50,674 nt of DNA from a bacterium (GTDB lineage Bacteria > Chlamydiota > Chlamydiia > Chlamydiales > SM23-39), in contig JAJXYX010000039.1 of NCBI GenBank assembly GCA_021780355.1, positions 1 through 50,674 on the forward strand, given 5' to 3'. The notes below the pieces were generated by a model. The model was not told the DNA's origin. It ran no database searches and saw only the letters and a program-made list of their open reading frames with translations. This document shows positions 8,590-16,546 of this stretch, piece after piece; the first letter of the stretch is position 1, and each line of letters opens with the position of its first letter. The translations under genes were made by a program, and so were the position numbers.

Positions 8590-9094
8590 CGGTGGCGGAG
8601 TTGTTTCATTTTTTCTGGAGCCAGGATTAGAGTTTTTTTCTGAAAAAATTTTTTTCTATCGCCAGGAAATTTTTTACGCAGGCATCGGCCTTTCCGCTCT
8701 GGCTATTTTGGCTGCTTTATCAAGCAAAATTGCTTGTATGATTTTGTTTGTAGCTGGAGCGGCTTTTTGTTTTGCCTTAGCTGCTTGGGCGTTTCGGACG
8801 AGGGAGAGTAAATTATCTCAAGAGGCGAGCTTATTCGACGCTAGATTGCAAAGAGCAACGCAGAAAGGAGAAGAGGGGATCATTCAAGGAAGAGAGCAAT
8901 GTCTTCTTTTACAAAAAGGTTTTGATGAGCTCAGCGAGCTTAATCGACAAAAAAATGAAGAGATCGCGGGGCTTCATAGAGAAGTTGAAAAGATTTCAGG
9001 CATATTGGTGAATCGAGACCTAGAGCTTGAAAAATTGCGCAGTCAAAATCAAAGGCTTTTACGCATCGAACAAAGAGTGCAGCAGCTTCTTTGA
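8519..9094 (+). CDS. Inc-like protein: bilobed hydrophobic domain plus coiled coil
   Basis: A 191-residue protein with the layout of chlamydial inclusion-membrane (Inc) proteins. A short N-terminal tail is followed by two adjacent hydrophobic helices split by a short turn (about residues 50-67, AGIGLSALAILAALSS, and 71-90, ACMILFVAGAAFCFALAAW). After these comes a charged heptad-rich region from about residue 98 to the C-terminus that should form a coiled coil (ELNRQKNEEIAGLHREVEKI, then LEKLRSQNQRL). Inc proteins are type III secreted into the vacuole membrane and bind host proteins. ATG 8519 has GGAG 9 bases upstream; the in-frame TTG at 8504 is less likely. Its start lies inside the preceding ankyrin-like gene. 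Inc proteins share little sequence, so the call rests on architecture; another two-TM coiled-coil membrane protein is possible. Confidence 0.6.
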   Translation: MRLDIYLPPIPWPHLASGLTCGPSGGGVVSFFLEPGLEFFSEKIFFYRQEIFYAGIGLSALAILAALSSKIACMILFVAGAAFCFALAAWAFRTRESKLSQEASLFDARLQRATQKGEEGIIQGREQCLLLQKGFDELSELNRQKNEEIAGLHREVEKISGILVNRDLELEKLRSQNQRLLRIEQRVQQLL

Positions 9095-9123
9095 GGACTG
9101 GAGTTTGAGAAGAAACCCTTCCT

Positions 9124-9161
9124 TTAAATAGATGAAATTCTGTTAAATGGATGAAATTCTA
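9124..9161 (+). repeat. 19-base direct tandem repeat before the permease gene
   Basis: Two adjacent 19-base units, 9124-9142 and 9143-9161, differ at only two positions (TTAAATAGATGAAATTCTG and TTAAATGGATGAAATTCTA). They sit 23 bases before the permease ATG at 9185. A 19-base period is close to two helical turns, so both units face the same side of DNA, as operators often do. They may bind an amino-acid-responsive regulator, or may only be a chance duplication. Confidence 0.5.
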
Positions 9162-9184
9162 TAGAAGAAAAAAAAGGTCTTTTC

Positions 9185-10396
9185 ATGACATCCCACTCTT
9201 TAGTCCCAGGCAGTCTTCTTGGGGGCATGTTGCTAGTGGCTGGAAGCTGTATCGGCGCTGGCATGCTGGCCTTGCCTATTTTAACAGGTCTTTCTGGTTT
9301 TTTTCCGTCGCTAGCTATGCTTTTTCTAGCTTGGGCTGGTATGACATTTACAGCTTTACTGCTAGTTGAGATCAATGGATGGTTTTCTGGGCGAGTGAAT
9401 TTGCTCTCCATGGTACAAAAAGGACTGGGGAAAACCGGGCGCTTAACGGCTTGGATCTCTTATCTTTTTTTGTTTTATGCACTTTTAGTAGCCTATATTT
9501 CTGCCAGCGGATCGGTTTTTGCCGCGATTTTTGAAACGGTTTTTCATGTGTCGATTCCCGATTGGACGGCGTCTCTTTTTTTCACATTTTTATTTGGTTG
9601 GATTGTTTACTTAGACACCCGTCCTGTAGATTTGGTTAATCGAATTTTGATGTTTGGTCTCATTGCGACGTATTTGAGTATGATTGCTTTTGGTCTTTTT
9701 TCTATTCATCCTGATTATCTCTTGCACTGGGCTCCTAGCGCTCTTTTTTCTTCTTTGCCAGTGCTTGTCGTCTCTTTTGGATTTCACAATTTGATCCCGA
9801 GCCTTACAGCGTACATGAAAGGAGATTTGCGCCGCGTACGTCTAACCATCGTAGGCGGGAGTTTAATTGTCCTTGCGATCTATGTGATTTGGTCTCTGCT
9901 CGTTCTTGGAGTGATCCCTTACGGAGGCTCTAATGGAATTTTAGAGAATTATCAACAGGGGAATGAGGCGACAATCGCCCTCAGGCGAGCTTTGGGTTCG
10001 AGCTGGATCGGGTATTTCGCTCAAGGCTTTGCTTTTTTTGCCATCAGCACGTCCTTTCTCGCTCAAGGTTTGACTTTGAGCCATTTTTTAGCTGATGGGC
10101 TCAATAAAACGCCAAGCCGGGAGACCAATCGATGGATGATCTTTCTTGTTTTGATCCCTCCTCTAGCGCTCGCTTTGATCTATCCAAAGGTCTTTTTGCA
10201 AGCCCTCGGTTTTGCTGGAGGATTTTGCGCAATGATCTTATTTGGCCTCCTCCCTGTCCTTATGGCTTGGGTAGGCCGATACCGCAAAGAGTTCCATTCC
10301 TCCTATCAAGTGGCAGGCGGCAGGCCTTCTCTCGTTCTAGGTGGGCTTTTCTCTTCTCTAATCATTGTATTTGAGTTATTTAGGGTTTTTAGTTAA
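9185..10396 (+). CDS. tyrP: aromatic amino acid permease, TyrP/HAAAP family
   Basis: A 403-residue integral membrane protein with about eleven hydrophobic helices. The N-terminus (GSLLGGMLLVAGSCIGAGMLALPILT) carries the G-x-x-x-GAGMLALP signature of the hydroxy/aromatic amino acid permease family (TyrP, Mtr, TnaB). These are proton symporters that import tyrosine or tryptophan through the inner membrane. Chlamydiae carry tyrP genes, which fits their need for host amino acids. Length matches TyrP (about 400). AAGGTC precedes the ATG by several bases. The tandem repeat just upstream may be regulatory. Which aromatic amino acid is carried cannot be read from sequence. Downstream lies a long AT-rich gap ending in a hairpin. 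Confidence 0.88.
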   Translation: MTSHSLVPGSLLGGMLLVAGSCIGAGMLALPILTGLSGFFPSLAMLFLAWAGMTFTALLLVEINGWFSGRVNLLSMVQKGLGKTGRLTAWISYLFLFYALLVAYISASGSVFAAIFETVFHVSIPDWTASLFFTFLFGWIVYLDTRPVDLVNRILMFGLIATYLSMIAFGLFSIHPDYLLHWAPSALFSSLPVLVVSFGFHNLIPSLTAYMKGDLRRVRLTIVGGSLIVLAIYVIWSLLVLGVIPYGGSNGILENYQQGNEATIALRRALGSSWIGYFAQGFAFFAISTSFLAQGLTLSHFLADGLNKTPSRETNRWMIFLVLIPPLALALIYPKVFLQALGFAGGFCAMILFGLLPVLMAWVGRYRKEFHSSYQVAGGRPSLVLGGLFSSLIIVFELFRVFS

Positions 10397-10560
10397 TTTT
10401 TTGATCTTTTTATAATTAACTGTTTGTTTGTAAATAAAATTTTATTGAATTTTGTTTATTTGTATAATGTCTTATAAATAATAATTTTAGTTGGTTGTGT
10501 GAGCATTTCATCAATAGTTGATCATTCTAGTCGACCAAAAGTAGATCTTAAGCAGAAGGC

Positions 10561-10586
10561 CCTTCCCTCAGATCAAGAGGGGAAGG
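10561..10586 (+). terminator. GC-rich hairpin between convergent genes
   Basis: CCTTCCCTC (10561-10569) pairs with GAGGGGAAGG (10577-10586) with one bulged G and a short loop. The T-containing tail (TTCTTT) starts a few bases later. It most likely ends transcription from the permease side, or of a short RNA from the AT-rich gap. The T-run is weak, so termination efficiency is uncertain. Confidence 0.45.
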
Positions 10587-10610
10587 TGGGTTCTTTGCTT
10601 TCGTATAATA

Positions 10611-10650
10611 GGTTTCCAAATGACTTTAGTCCTTTGGTGGGCAAAGCCTC
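10611..10650 (-). repeat. worn copy (D) of the structured dispersed repeat
   Basis: On the minus strand this reads GAGGCTTTGCCC, then ACCAAAGGACT, then GTCATTTGGAAACCT. It matches the left end of the repeat at 29994 with a short deletion and decayed pairing. It lies immediately after the stop codon of the OppA-like gene and may contribute to its 3' end. Confidence 0.5.
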
Positions 10651-10654
10651 AATT

Positions 10655-13396
10655 TTACTGTTCTAAGTAAGACCAGCTGAAATCGATGCATCCTTCTTTA
10701 TCGAAGACGCAATTTTTGAGTTTAGGGTTATGTGCGTAGAGATGGATGTAGTGAAATAGGGGCGTGTACGGCGTTTCTTCGAGGAGAATCTGTTTAGCTT
10801 CTTGTTTTGCTGTGTTTTTTTGAGCTCCAAGAGAATTTGGGCGCGCTTGGTCGAGGAGGCATCGGTAGGCTGGATTCGTCCATTGAGGGAAATTCCAAGA
10901 ATTTGGACCCTCGAAACGGCTGAGATATTCATAAGAATCTTCGTCGATGACGTCTTGAACAGTGCCGCAGATCTCGTAGGACCTTTTTTCTAAATGGCTG
11001 CGAAAATGATTCCAATCAGAGTTGATGGTGCGAATGGGGATATTGAATGTTTTTTGCCAGGTGTTTTGTAAGTAGAAAGCAAATGTTTCTTTGTGATGAG
11101 GATTGCAGTAGCTGAATGTGAGAGGAGGGAGTTCGTCTTGAGCCAGCCTGAGTTCTTTTAGAGCTTTTTTCATGAGCTGGCGAGCCTCTTGTTTTGCTGC
11201 ATATTTTGGTTCGGCGGGCAAGCTGTGGGGAAAGAATCGAGTCGTGATAGAACTGCGGTCTAAGCATAGGCTAAAGGCTTTTCGAGCTAAAGAAGAGGCG
11301 AGCAGAGGGTGCTTTGTATTGAAATAGAGGACGAACTGTCTTTTTACATTGAGCTTTGTGATGAGCTGTTTTTTTTGCAGCTCTCTAGCCTGTTCAGGAG
11401 ATAAGCTGTGGAAAGGTTCTCCAAACCAATCGATTTCTCCTTGCTGAAAAAGACGAAAAAGGGTTCGAGGATTGGCCTCTTTTTTCATTTCAATTTGATC
11501 AAAATAGAGTCTTTCAGCATCCCAAAAATAGGGGTTACGTTCGAGGAGGATTTTTTCTTCCGTTTGTTCTCGGATAAGGTAAGGGCCGTTAAACCATTTG
11601 GGTTCTCGTAGAGAACCGAAGAGGGGCGAGAAAAAAGGCTGGGCTAATTTATGCAGGAAATAAGGATCCGGCCATTCAAGTTCAACCTGTAGGGTTTCTG
11701 CATCGAGGGCTCGAATAGCGACGTCTGAAAAATGGCATTTTTTTTCTTTGTATTGCTGTGCATTTTTGATGACGAAGAGGAGTTCTGGATGATTAATGCA
11801 ATCCGATAAAGCGCCCCGCCAACTAGAGACGTAGTCAAGCGCAGTAACGTGCTCCCCATTGGACCATCGATAGGGTCTTAGCTTAAAAGTATAGCAAAGC
11901 CCTTCTTGTTTCATCGCAATGGCCCCTGCCAGTTCGGGCATGCCTTGTTCATTGAGCCTCGTGAGTCCTTCAAAAAGCAGTTTGTTTAAGATTTGACAGC
12001 GAATATCTCCAAAAGAATAGTGGGGATTGAAAGAAGGCGGCATGCCGCTTTGATAGGCAAAGCGAAGCATCTTTTTTGTAGAGGGGATTTCTTTAACGGG
12101 ACAATGAGCCTCTTTAGGCTGCATGAGGCAAAGATAATGGAAATCGCCGATGGTGATTTGTGCATGAGAGGTGGAAGGGGCGTTTAAATGTTTATAGAGA
12201 TCTGCGCTATTCGGCGTTTTAATGATGGTAAACGAGCGTAGCTGCCGCTTGAGTTCTTTAGGTGCATTTTCTTGGACGAGTTCGGAAAATGCGCTAAAGA
12301 GGTACTCCGCCTCTTCGATAGAGAAAGAAAACCATGTTTCGATCCGGTTCAGAGCGTAAAATAGCTTTTCTGCAAAGAGGTCGAAGAGAGGGATTTTATT
12401 GGCTAAATGAAAACGGATGATATCGAAATGTTCTTGTTGTTTCTCAAAAAGCCCTCCATTGTAATCGCGAAAAACGCCGAGGCTCTCTTCTAAAGATTTC
12501 ATAACATAGCGTCTTGCATAGAGCAGATTAATGGAATCGTGCATATCGAAAGCGGAAGAGGGGACTTTGATGGAAAAAACGCCCATTTCAATATGCAAAG
12601 GATGTTTGTTTTCATGGGAAGATTGGCAAAAACAAGGCAGGGAGTCCGGTAGTTTTCTGAGCGCCTGATGCAAGGTTTCTGTGGATTTAGGGCGCACGCA
12701 GTGGAGGAGAAACTCGAGAGAGGTGGCGGTTTGTTCTCGAAAATGGATCGACACTTGAGGCAGATCGTTAGGAGTTGTAATCTCTCTTTGCAGCAGTTGA
12801 AGCTGCCGGAACGATTCTTCTTTGTTGTAGGGCCAAAAAAGAGTCGGTGTAAGCGGCGAGATCGTTAGCAGTTGGTTTTGCAGAGCCTTTTCGCTTTTTT
12901 TGAGTTCTTGTTTTGAGAATTCTTGTCCTCTTAGCTTACAGACTTCAAGATAACAAAAATAGTATGAGTAGTCGGCGTGGTACCAAAGATAAAAAGAGTG
13001 AGGAACTTCTCTTACCCCTGGCAATAATGTGCGGAAAGTTTTGATGATCCTCTCTTTTTGCAAGGCGTAGTTGCTTGAGTAAGTGAGCGCAAGACAAATT
13101 CTTCCAGGACTTGAAAAAAGTTTAAGGAAGAGATGTTTTTGATTAGAGGCATTTTTTTTGAGCTGTTCTTCTATTTTTTTTTGCAGACAAAATTGAGTGA
13201 GCAATAAAGAGCGGATGTGTCGAGCAGAACGGTCTGTTAAAAATCGGCCGGACGCGTTATGGATGATTTTTTCTAATCCCTTGACGAGGCGTTCATCAAA
13301 AAGAGAGGGAAAACGCAAAATGGTTTTGGGTAGAGCGGAGCGAAGAGGCGCTTGAGTGAGTTCCAATGGATTGGGCCCTTTGATTAAATCTTGCAT
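10655..13396 (-). CDS. OppA-like solute-binding domain fused to a 440-residue unknown N-terminal region
   Basis: A 913-residue protein. From about residue 443 (MLRFAYQSGMPPSFNPHYS) to the end it resembles the peptide-binding component of ABC transporters (SBP_bac_5/OppA family): the region IRCQILNKLLFEGLTRLNEQGMPELAGAIA and the later YTFKLRPYRWSNGEHVTALDYVSSW are typical. The first 440 residues match no family I recognise. They are helical, with aromatic-rich stretches (HSFYLWYHADYSYYFCYLE). There is no signal peptide or lipobox, so unlike OppA the protein should stay in the cytoplasm. SgrR, a cytoplasmic regulator ending in the same type of domain, is a possible parallel, but no DNA-binding helix was identified. 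It stands alone on the minus strand between ndk and the permease. Confidence 0.75.
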   Translation of the reverse strand: MQDLIKGPNPLELTQAPLRSALPKTILRFPSLFDERLVKGLEKIIHNASGRFLTDRSARHIRSLLLTQFCLQKKIEEQLKKNASNQKHLFLKLFSSPGRICLALTYSSNYALQKERIIKTFRTLLPGVREVPHSFYLWYHADYSYYFCYLEVCKLRGQEFSKQELKKSEKALQNQLLTISPLTPTLFWPYNKEESFRQLQLLQREITTPNDLPQVSIHFREQTATSLEFLLHCVRPKSTETLHQALRKLPDSLPCFCQSSHENKHPLHIEMGVFSIKVPSSAFDMHDSINLLYARRYVMKSLEESLGVFRDYNGGLFEKQQEHFDIIRFHLANKIPLFDLFAEKLFYALNRIETWFSFSIEEAEYLFSAFSELVQENAPKELKRQLRSFTIIKTPNSADLYKHLNAPSTSHAQITIGDFHYLCLMQPKEAHCPVKEIPSTKKMLRFAYQSGMPPSFNPHYSFGDIRCQILNKLLFEGLTRLNEQGMPELAGAIAMKQEGLCYTFKLRPYRWSNGEHVTALDYVSSWRGALSDCINHPELLFVIKNAQQYKEKKCHFSDVAIRALDAETLQVELEWPDPYFLHKLAQPFFSPLFGSLREPKWFNGPYLIREQTEEKILLERNPYFWDAERLYFDQIEMKKEANPRTLFRLFQQGEIDWFGEPFHSLSPEQARELQKKQLITKLNVKRQFVLYFNTKHPLLASSLARKAFSLCLDRSSITTRFFPHSLPAEPKYAAKQEARQLMKKALKELRLAQDELPPLTFSYCNPHHKETFAFYLQNTWQKTFNIPIRTINSDWNHFRSHLEKRSYEICGTVQDVIDEDSYEYLSRFEGPNSWNFPQWTNPAYRCLLDQARPNSLGAQKNTAKQEAKQILLEETPYTPLFHYIHLYAHNPKLKNCVFDKEGCIDFSWSYLEQ

Positions 13397-13483
13397 GTGT
13401 CATTACAAATGACTGAACTATCGCACACAAGAACTTTAAAATATAGGGATTTTTTTTTGAAAAAAAAGAGAGTGCTTTAGGAA

Positions 13484-13504
13484 TATGCGGGCAAAGCCCG
13501 CATA
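13484..13504 (-). terminator. hairpin after ndk
   Basis: A perfect 9-base stem, TATGCGGGC / GCCCGCATA, with a 3-base loop, downstream of ndk on the minus strand. A pyrimidine- and T-rich stretch follows about 15-20 bases later rather than directly, so this is a probable but not classical terminator. A second small hairpin (GATTTTC-GCT-GAAAATC) lies between it and the ndk stop. Confidence 0.5.
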
Positions 13505-13564
13505 AAAAATCTTAGGGATTTTCGCTGAAAATCGACGGAAAATTTTTTCAACGAAAGTCTCTTA

Positions 13565-14011
13565 TTAGGATCTCGGGAAAATTTCGTTTGCTTTAAAGAA
13601 GAATGAAATTTCTGTAGAGGCGTTAGATAAACTATCGGAACCATGCACTGCGTTGCGCTCGATGCTTGTGGCGAAATCGGCGCGGATCGTTCCAGCTTCT
13701 GCTTTTGCAGGGTCTGTCAATCCCATGATTTTACGGCTTCTAGCTACTGCGTTATCTCCTTCAAGCACCATAACGAGGATGGGACCGGATGTCATGAATT
13801 CTACAAGCTCTTGATAAAAAGGGCGGTCTTTATGGACAATGTAGAAATTTTTTGCTTGTTCTGTATTCAGGTGCATCATTTTTGCAGCGATTACAGAGAG
13901 CCCATCGCGCTCAAAATATTCAATGATGTTGCCGATTTGGTTTTGGCCCACTGCATCGGGCTTGATGATTGAAAGCGTTTGCTCTAAAGTTTGAGTTGTT
14001 GCTTGTGCCAT
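13565..14011 (-). CDS. ndk: nucleoside diphosphate kinase
   Basis: A 148-residue enzyme that moves the gamma-phosphate of ATP onto other nucleoside diphosphates through a phosphohistidine, balancing cytoplasmic NTP and dNTP pools. The phosphate-carrying histidine is His123 in RNAVHGSDS, the family signature. The N-terminal [10 protein letters not shown] contains the nucleotide-binding lysine (Lys17). Length is usual (about 140-150). GGAG lies 6 bases before the ATG. In obligate intracellular Chlamydiae, which import host nucleotides, this enzyme complements the ATP/ADP translocases. Single gene with its own hairpin downstream. Confidence 0.96.
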   Translation of the reverse strand: MAQATTQTLEQTLSIIKPDAVGQNQIGNIIEYFERDGLSVIAAKMMHLNTEQAKNFYIVHKDRPFYQELVEFMTSGPILVMVLEGDNAVARSRKIMGLTDPAKAEAGTIRADFATSIERNAVHGSDSLSNASTEISFFFKANEIFPRS

Positions 14012-14285
14012 GAGGGTCTCCGTAGGATAAATTGTTGAAGAACATTGTAATGTAGAGGAAAATAAATCTCACGGGTTTTATAACTGTTTGAGATACTTTT
14101 TGCTGCCATAGTCTGTCGGAACGAGGAGCATGAAGGTCGCGGGAAGCGAGGCTTTTTTTATCTCTTAAGAAGATGATTTTTAGAAAGATAAGAGAGTTGT
14201 TCGAAGGCGGTCTTGTAGGTTTTTGCTCCTCATTTTTTGGGCAAATCTCGGATAAAAAAAAGATAAAGATCAGAGGAAAAATCAG

Positions 14286-15383
14286 ATGAAATCTTCGGCT
14301 TATGGAAATTATCCTGACTTAAAAAACGTAAAAAAAATTTTGGTTGTCAAGTTAAGGCATTTAGGAGATGTCCTTTTAACAGCGCCGATTTTTACGGCAT
14401 TAAAAAGGGCATTGCCCCAGGCTCGCCTCGATGCATTTATCTGGGCAGAAGCGGCTCCCATGTTAGAAGGGCATCCTGCATTAGACGGACTGGTTCTTTA
14501 TGATCGCAACTGGAAAAAATTGGGTTTTAGGAAACTGCTTAAGGAAGCTGCATTGCTGAAGCGAATTCGAAAAGAAAACTACGACGTTGTGATCAATTTG
14601 ACTGAAGGAGATCGAGGGGCTCTGGCCGCTCGTATTTCAGGGGCGCCGATTCGCGTGGGATTTGATCCGAAGGGAAAAGGTTTTTGGGGTAAAAAAGGGC
14701 TTTATACTCATGTAGTAAAACATTGTCCGGGACTTCGGCATACGGTGGAGAGGAATTTAGATGCAGTGCGTAGAATGGGAATTTTTCCGCGCCTCGAGGA
14801 GAGACAGCTTTGTTTGCACGTGCCGGATGAGAGTCTTTTGTCTGTAGAAAAACTTGTAGGTCGCCTGCCTTTTCTTCTCATCCATCCTTCTTCCCGTTGG
14901 CGTTTTAAATGCTGGCCTGTTGAGCAGATGAGAGAGCTTGTGCATCGGTTGTTAGAAAGGGGGGAGCGCTTAGTTTTCACTTCGGGGCCCGATCCAATTG
15001 AGATCAGTATGGTAGAGCAGATTGTGCAGGGAACTGACGTTTTGAATTTGGCAGGAAAAATTTCTCTTAAAGAACTAGCGGCTTTGATACAAAAAGCCAA
15101 AGCTCTCATTTGCGTCGATTCAGTCCCTTTGCACATCGCGAGCGCTCTTAAAACGCCCGCCGTGGTTTTGTTTGGCCCGACTTCTGATGTGACCTGGGGC
15201 CCTTGGCAGCATCCTCAAGCCCGTGTTGTGGCAGAACCTATGAGCTGCCGGCCTTGTTATCAAGATGGATGCGGAGGAAGCAAAGTGAGCGATTGTCTGC
15301 AGCAGCTTTCCGTCTCAAAAGTTTTGAGTGCATATGATGATTTAGTCAATATTCGTTCGGAGGAATTATGTTTGAAATCTTAG
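14286..15383 (+). CDS. LPS heptosyltransferase, GT9 family (WaaQ-like)
   Basis: A 365-residue glycosyltransferase of family 9, which transfers heptose from ADP-heptose onto the inner core of lipopolysaccharide at the cytoplasmic face of the inner membrane. It has the N-terminal HLGDVLLTAPIFTALK motif and the C-terminal sugar-nucleotide site (CVDSVPLHIASALKTPAVVLFGPTS) that define the family. The closest named subtype is probably heptosyltransferase III/WaaQ, but I and II cannot be excluded. Chlamydiaceae LPS has only Kdo in its core, so this gene implies a larger core or another heptosylated glycan. GAGGAAAA precedes the ATG. The next gene starts inside its last codons. The 274-base gap before it holds no clear gene. 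Confidence 0.85.
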   Translation: MKSSAYGNYPDLKNVKKILVVKLRHLGDVLLTAPIFTALKRALPQARLDAFIWAEAAPMLEGHPALDGLVLYDRNWKKLGFRKLLKEAALLKRIRKENYDVVINLTEGDRGALAARISGAPIRVGFDPKGKGFWGKKGLYTHVVKHCPGLRHTVERNLDAVRRMGIFPRLEERQLCLHVPDESLLSVEKLVGRLPFLLIHPSSRWRFKCWPVEQMRELVHRLLERGERLVFTSGPDPIEISMVEQIVQGTDVLNLAGKISLKELAALIQKAKALICVDSVPLHIASALKTPAVVLFGPTSDVTWGPWQHPQARVVAEPMSCRPCYQDGCGGSKVSDCLQQLSVSKVLSAYDDLVNIRSEELCLKS

Positions 15384-16546
15384 GCCAATGCGCTCATGTG
15401 CAAATACCTGAAGTGAGCGAAGAAACTCTTCGGTTTTATCGAAGCGGCACGATTTTATGGGTTGTTCAGCAAATATGGAGCTTGTTCTTACCTTGGCTTT
15501 TTTTGATGACAGGATGGAGTGCAAAACTTGGTAGTTTTGCCGAAAAAAAAGGAAAGTGCTGGTATGGTTCGATTGTTTTATATCTTTTGAGTTTTTTAGC
15601 TTTGTATCAGCTCTTCAGTTTGCCCCTTTGGATGTACTCCGGTTACTTTCGGCCTCGAAGCTACGGACTTTCTTTGCAGTCTTTGTCCCAATGGTTCGTT
15701 CATTATGGCAAGGGGGTTTTTCTTCTCGCCATCATGGCTCTCGCCTTTGTCTGGATTTTTTACGCCTTATTGAAAAAAAGTCCAAAACGATGGTGGTTTT
15801 ATGGAAGCTTGGCCGGCATAGCGATAGGATTTTTCATGATGATAGTGCAGCCGATTTGGATCGATCCTTTGTTTAATGATTTTGGCCCTATGAAAGACAA
15901 AGAGCTCGAGCAGCAGATTTTGACTCTCGCTTCTCAGGCAGGGATTGATCAAGGGCGGATTTATGAAGTGAATAAAAGCCAGGAAACGAAGATGTTAAAT
16001 GCCTACGTTGTAGGTTTTGGGCATACGAAACGGATTGTGCTTTGGGATACGTTGATTCAAGAGATGTCGACGCCTCAAATCCTTTTCGTCGTGGGCCATG
16101 AAATGGGGCATTATGTCTTGCATCACATGTGGTGGTCGTTTTGTTATTTTTCCTTTTTAACGCTGCTGATTTTCTACATGATCTATCGCTGTTCTCCTTG
16201 GCTTCTTCGAAGGTTTCAATCGCGATTTGGATTTTTCCATCTTTCCAGCATAGCCTCTTTGCCTTTATTTCTTTTTTTATTTACGTTTCTTTCCCTTGCA
16301 ACGGATCCTTTGTCTCTTTTTATCTCTCGCGTCATGGAGCGGCAAGCGGATCGTTTTGGGTTGGATATGACTCATGATAATCAGGCGGCAGGCGAGGCTT
16401 TTGTGATTTTGCAGCAAAAAAATTTAGCAAATCCTCGGCCGGATAAGTTCACTATTTTTTGGAGATCGAGCCATCCTTCTTTGCAAGAGAGGGTAGATTT
16501 CACAAATAGTTACTGTCCTTATAACTTAAAATCCTCTCCAAAATAG
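15368..16546 (+). CDS. M48-family membrane metalloprotease (Ste24/CAAX-protease type)
   Basis: A 392-residue zinc protease with the HEMGH motif at residues 244-248 (VVGHEMGHYVLHH) and the later third-ligand motif MERQADRFG. Around these lie at least six hydrophobic helices, as in Ste24-type CAAX prenyl proteases. The N-terminal third includes helices near residues 30-48, 65-85 and 115-135. Bacterial members act in envelope protein quality control. Strong ribosome site (GGAGGAATT then ATG). It overlaps the heptosyltransferase end by 16 bases, so the two are probably co-translated. Its end overlaps convergent lptB by 28 bases. Confidence 0.88.
   Translation: MFEILGQCAHVQIPEVSEETLRFYRSGTILWVVQQIWSLFLPWLFLMTGWSAKLGSFAEKKGKCWYGSIVLYLLSFLALYQLFSLPLWMYSGYFRPRSYGLSLQSLSQWFVHYGKGVFLLAIMALAFVWIFYALLKKSPKRWWFYGSLAGIAIGFFMMIVQPIWIDPLFNDFGPMKDKELEQQILTLASQAGIDQGRIYEVNKSQETKMLNAYVVGFGHTKRIVLWDTLIQEMSTPQILFVVGHEMGHYVLHHMWWSFCYFSFLTLLIFYMIYRCSPWLLRRFQSRFGFFHLSSIASLPLFLFLFTFLSLATDPLSLFISRVMERQADRFGLDMTHDNQAAGEAFVILQQKNLANPRPDKFTIFWRSSHPSLQERVDFTNSYCPYNLKSSPK

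Larger units (their letters stand above)
10397..10654. other. AT-rich intergenic region with possible small RNA
   Basis: The gap between the permease and the convergent OppA-like gene. Its first 100 bases are very AT-rich and contain TATAAT at 10463-10468 with a weak TTATTG upstream, but no ORF follows. A small hairpin (ATCAA-TAG-TTGAT) and then a GC-rich hairpin at 10561-10586 follow. This could be a small RNA of about 110-120 bases, or just the permease terminator region. A worn copy of a dispersed repeat occupies 10611-10650. Confidence 0.35.
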
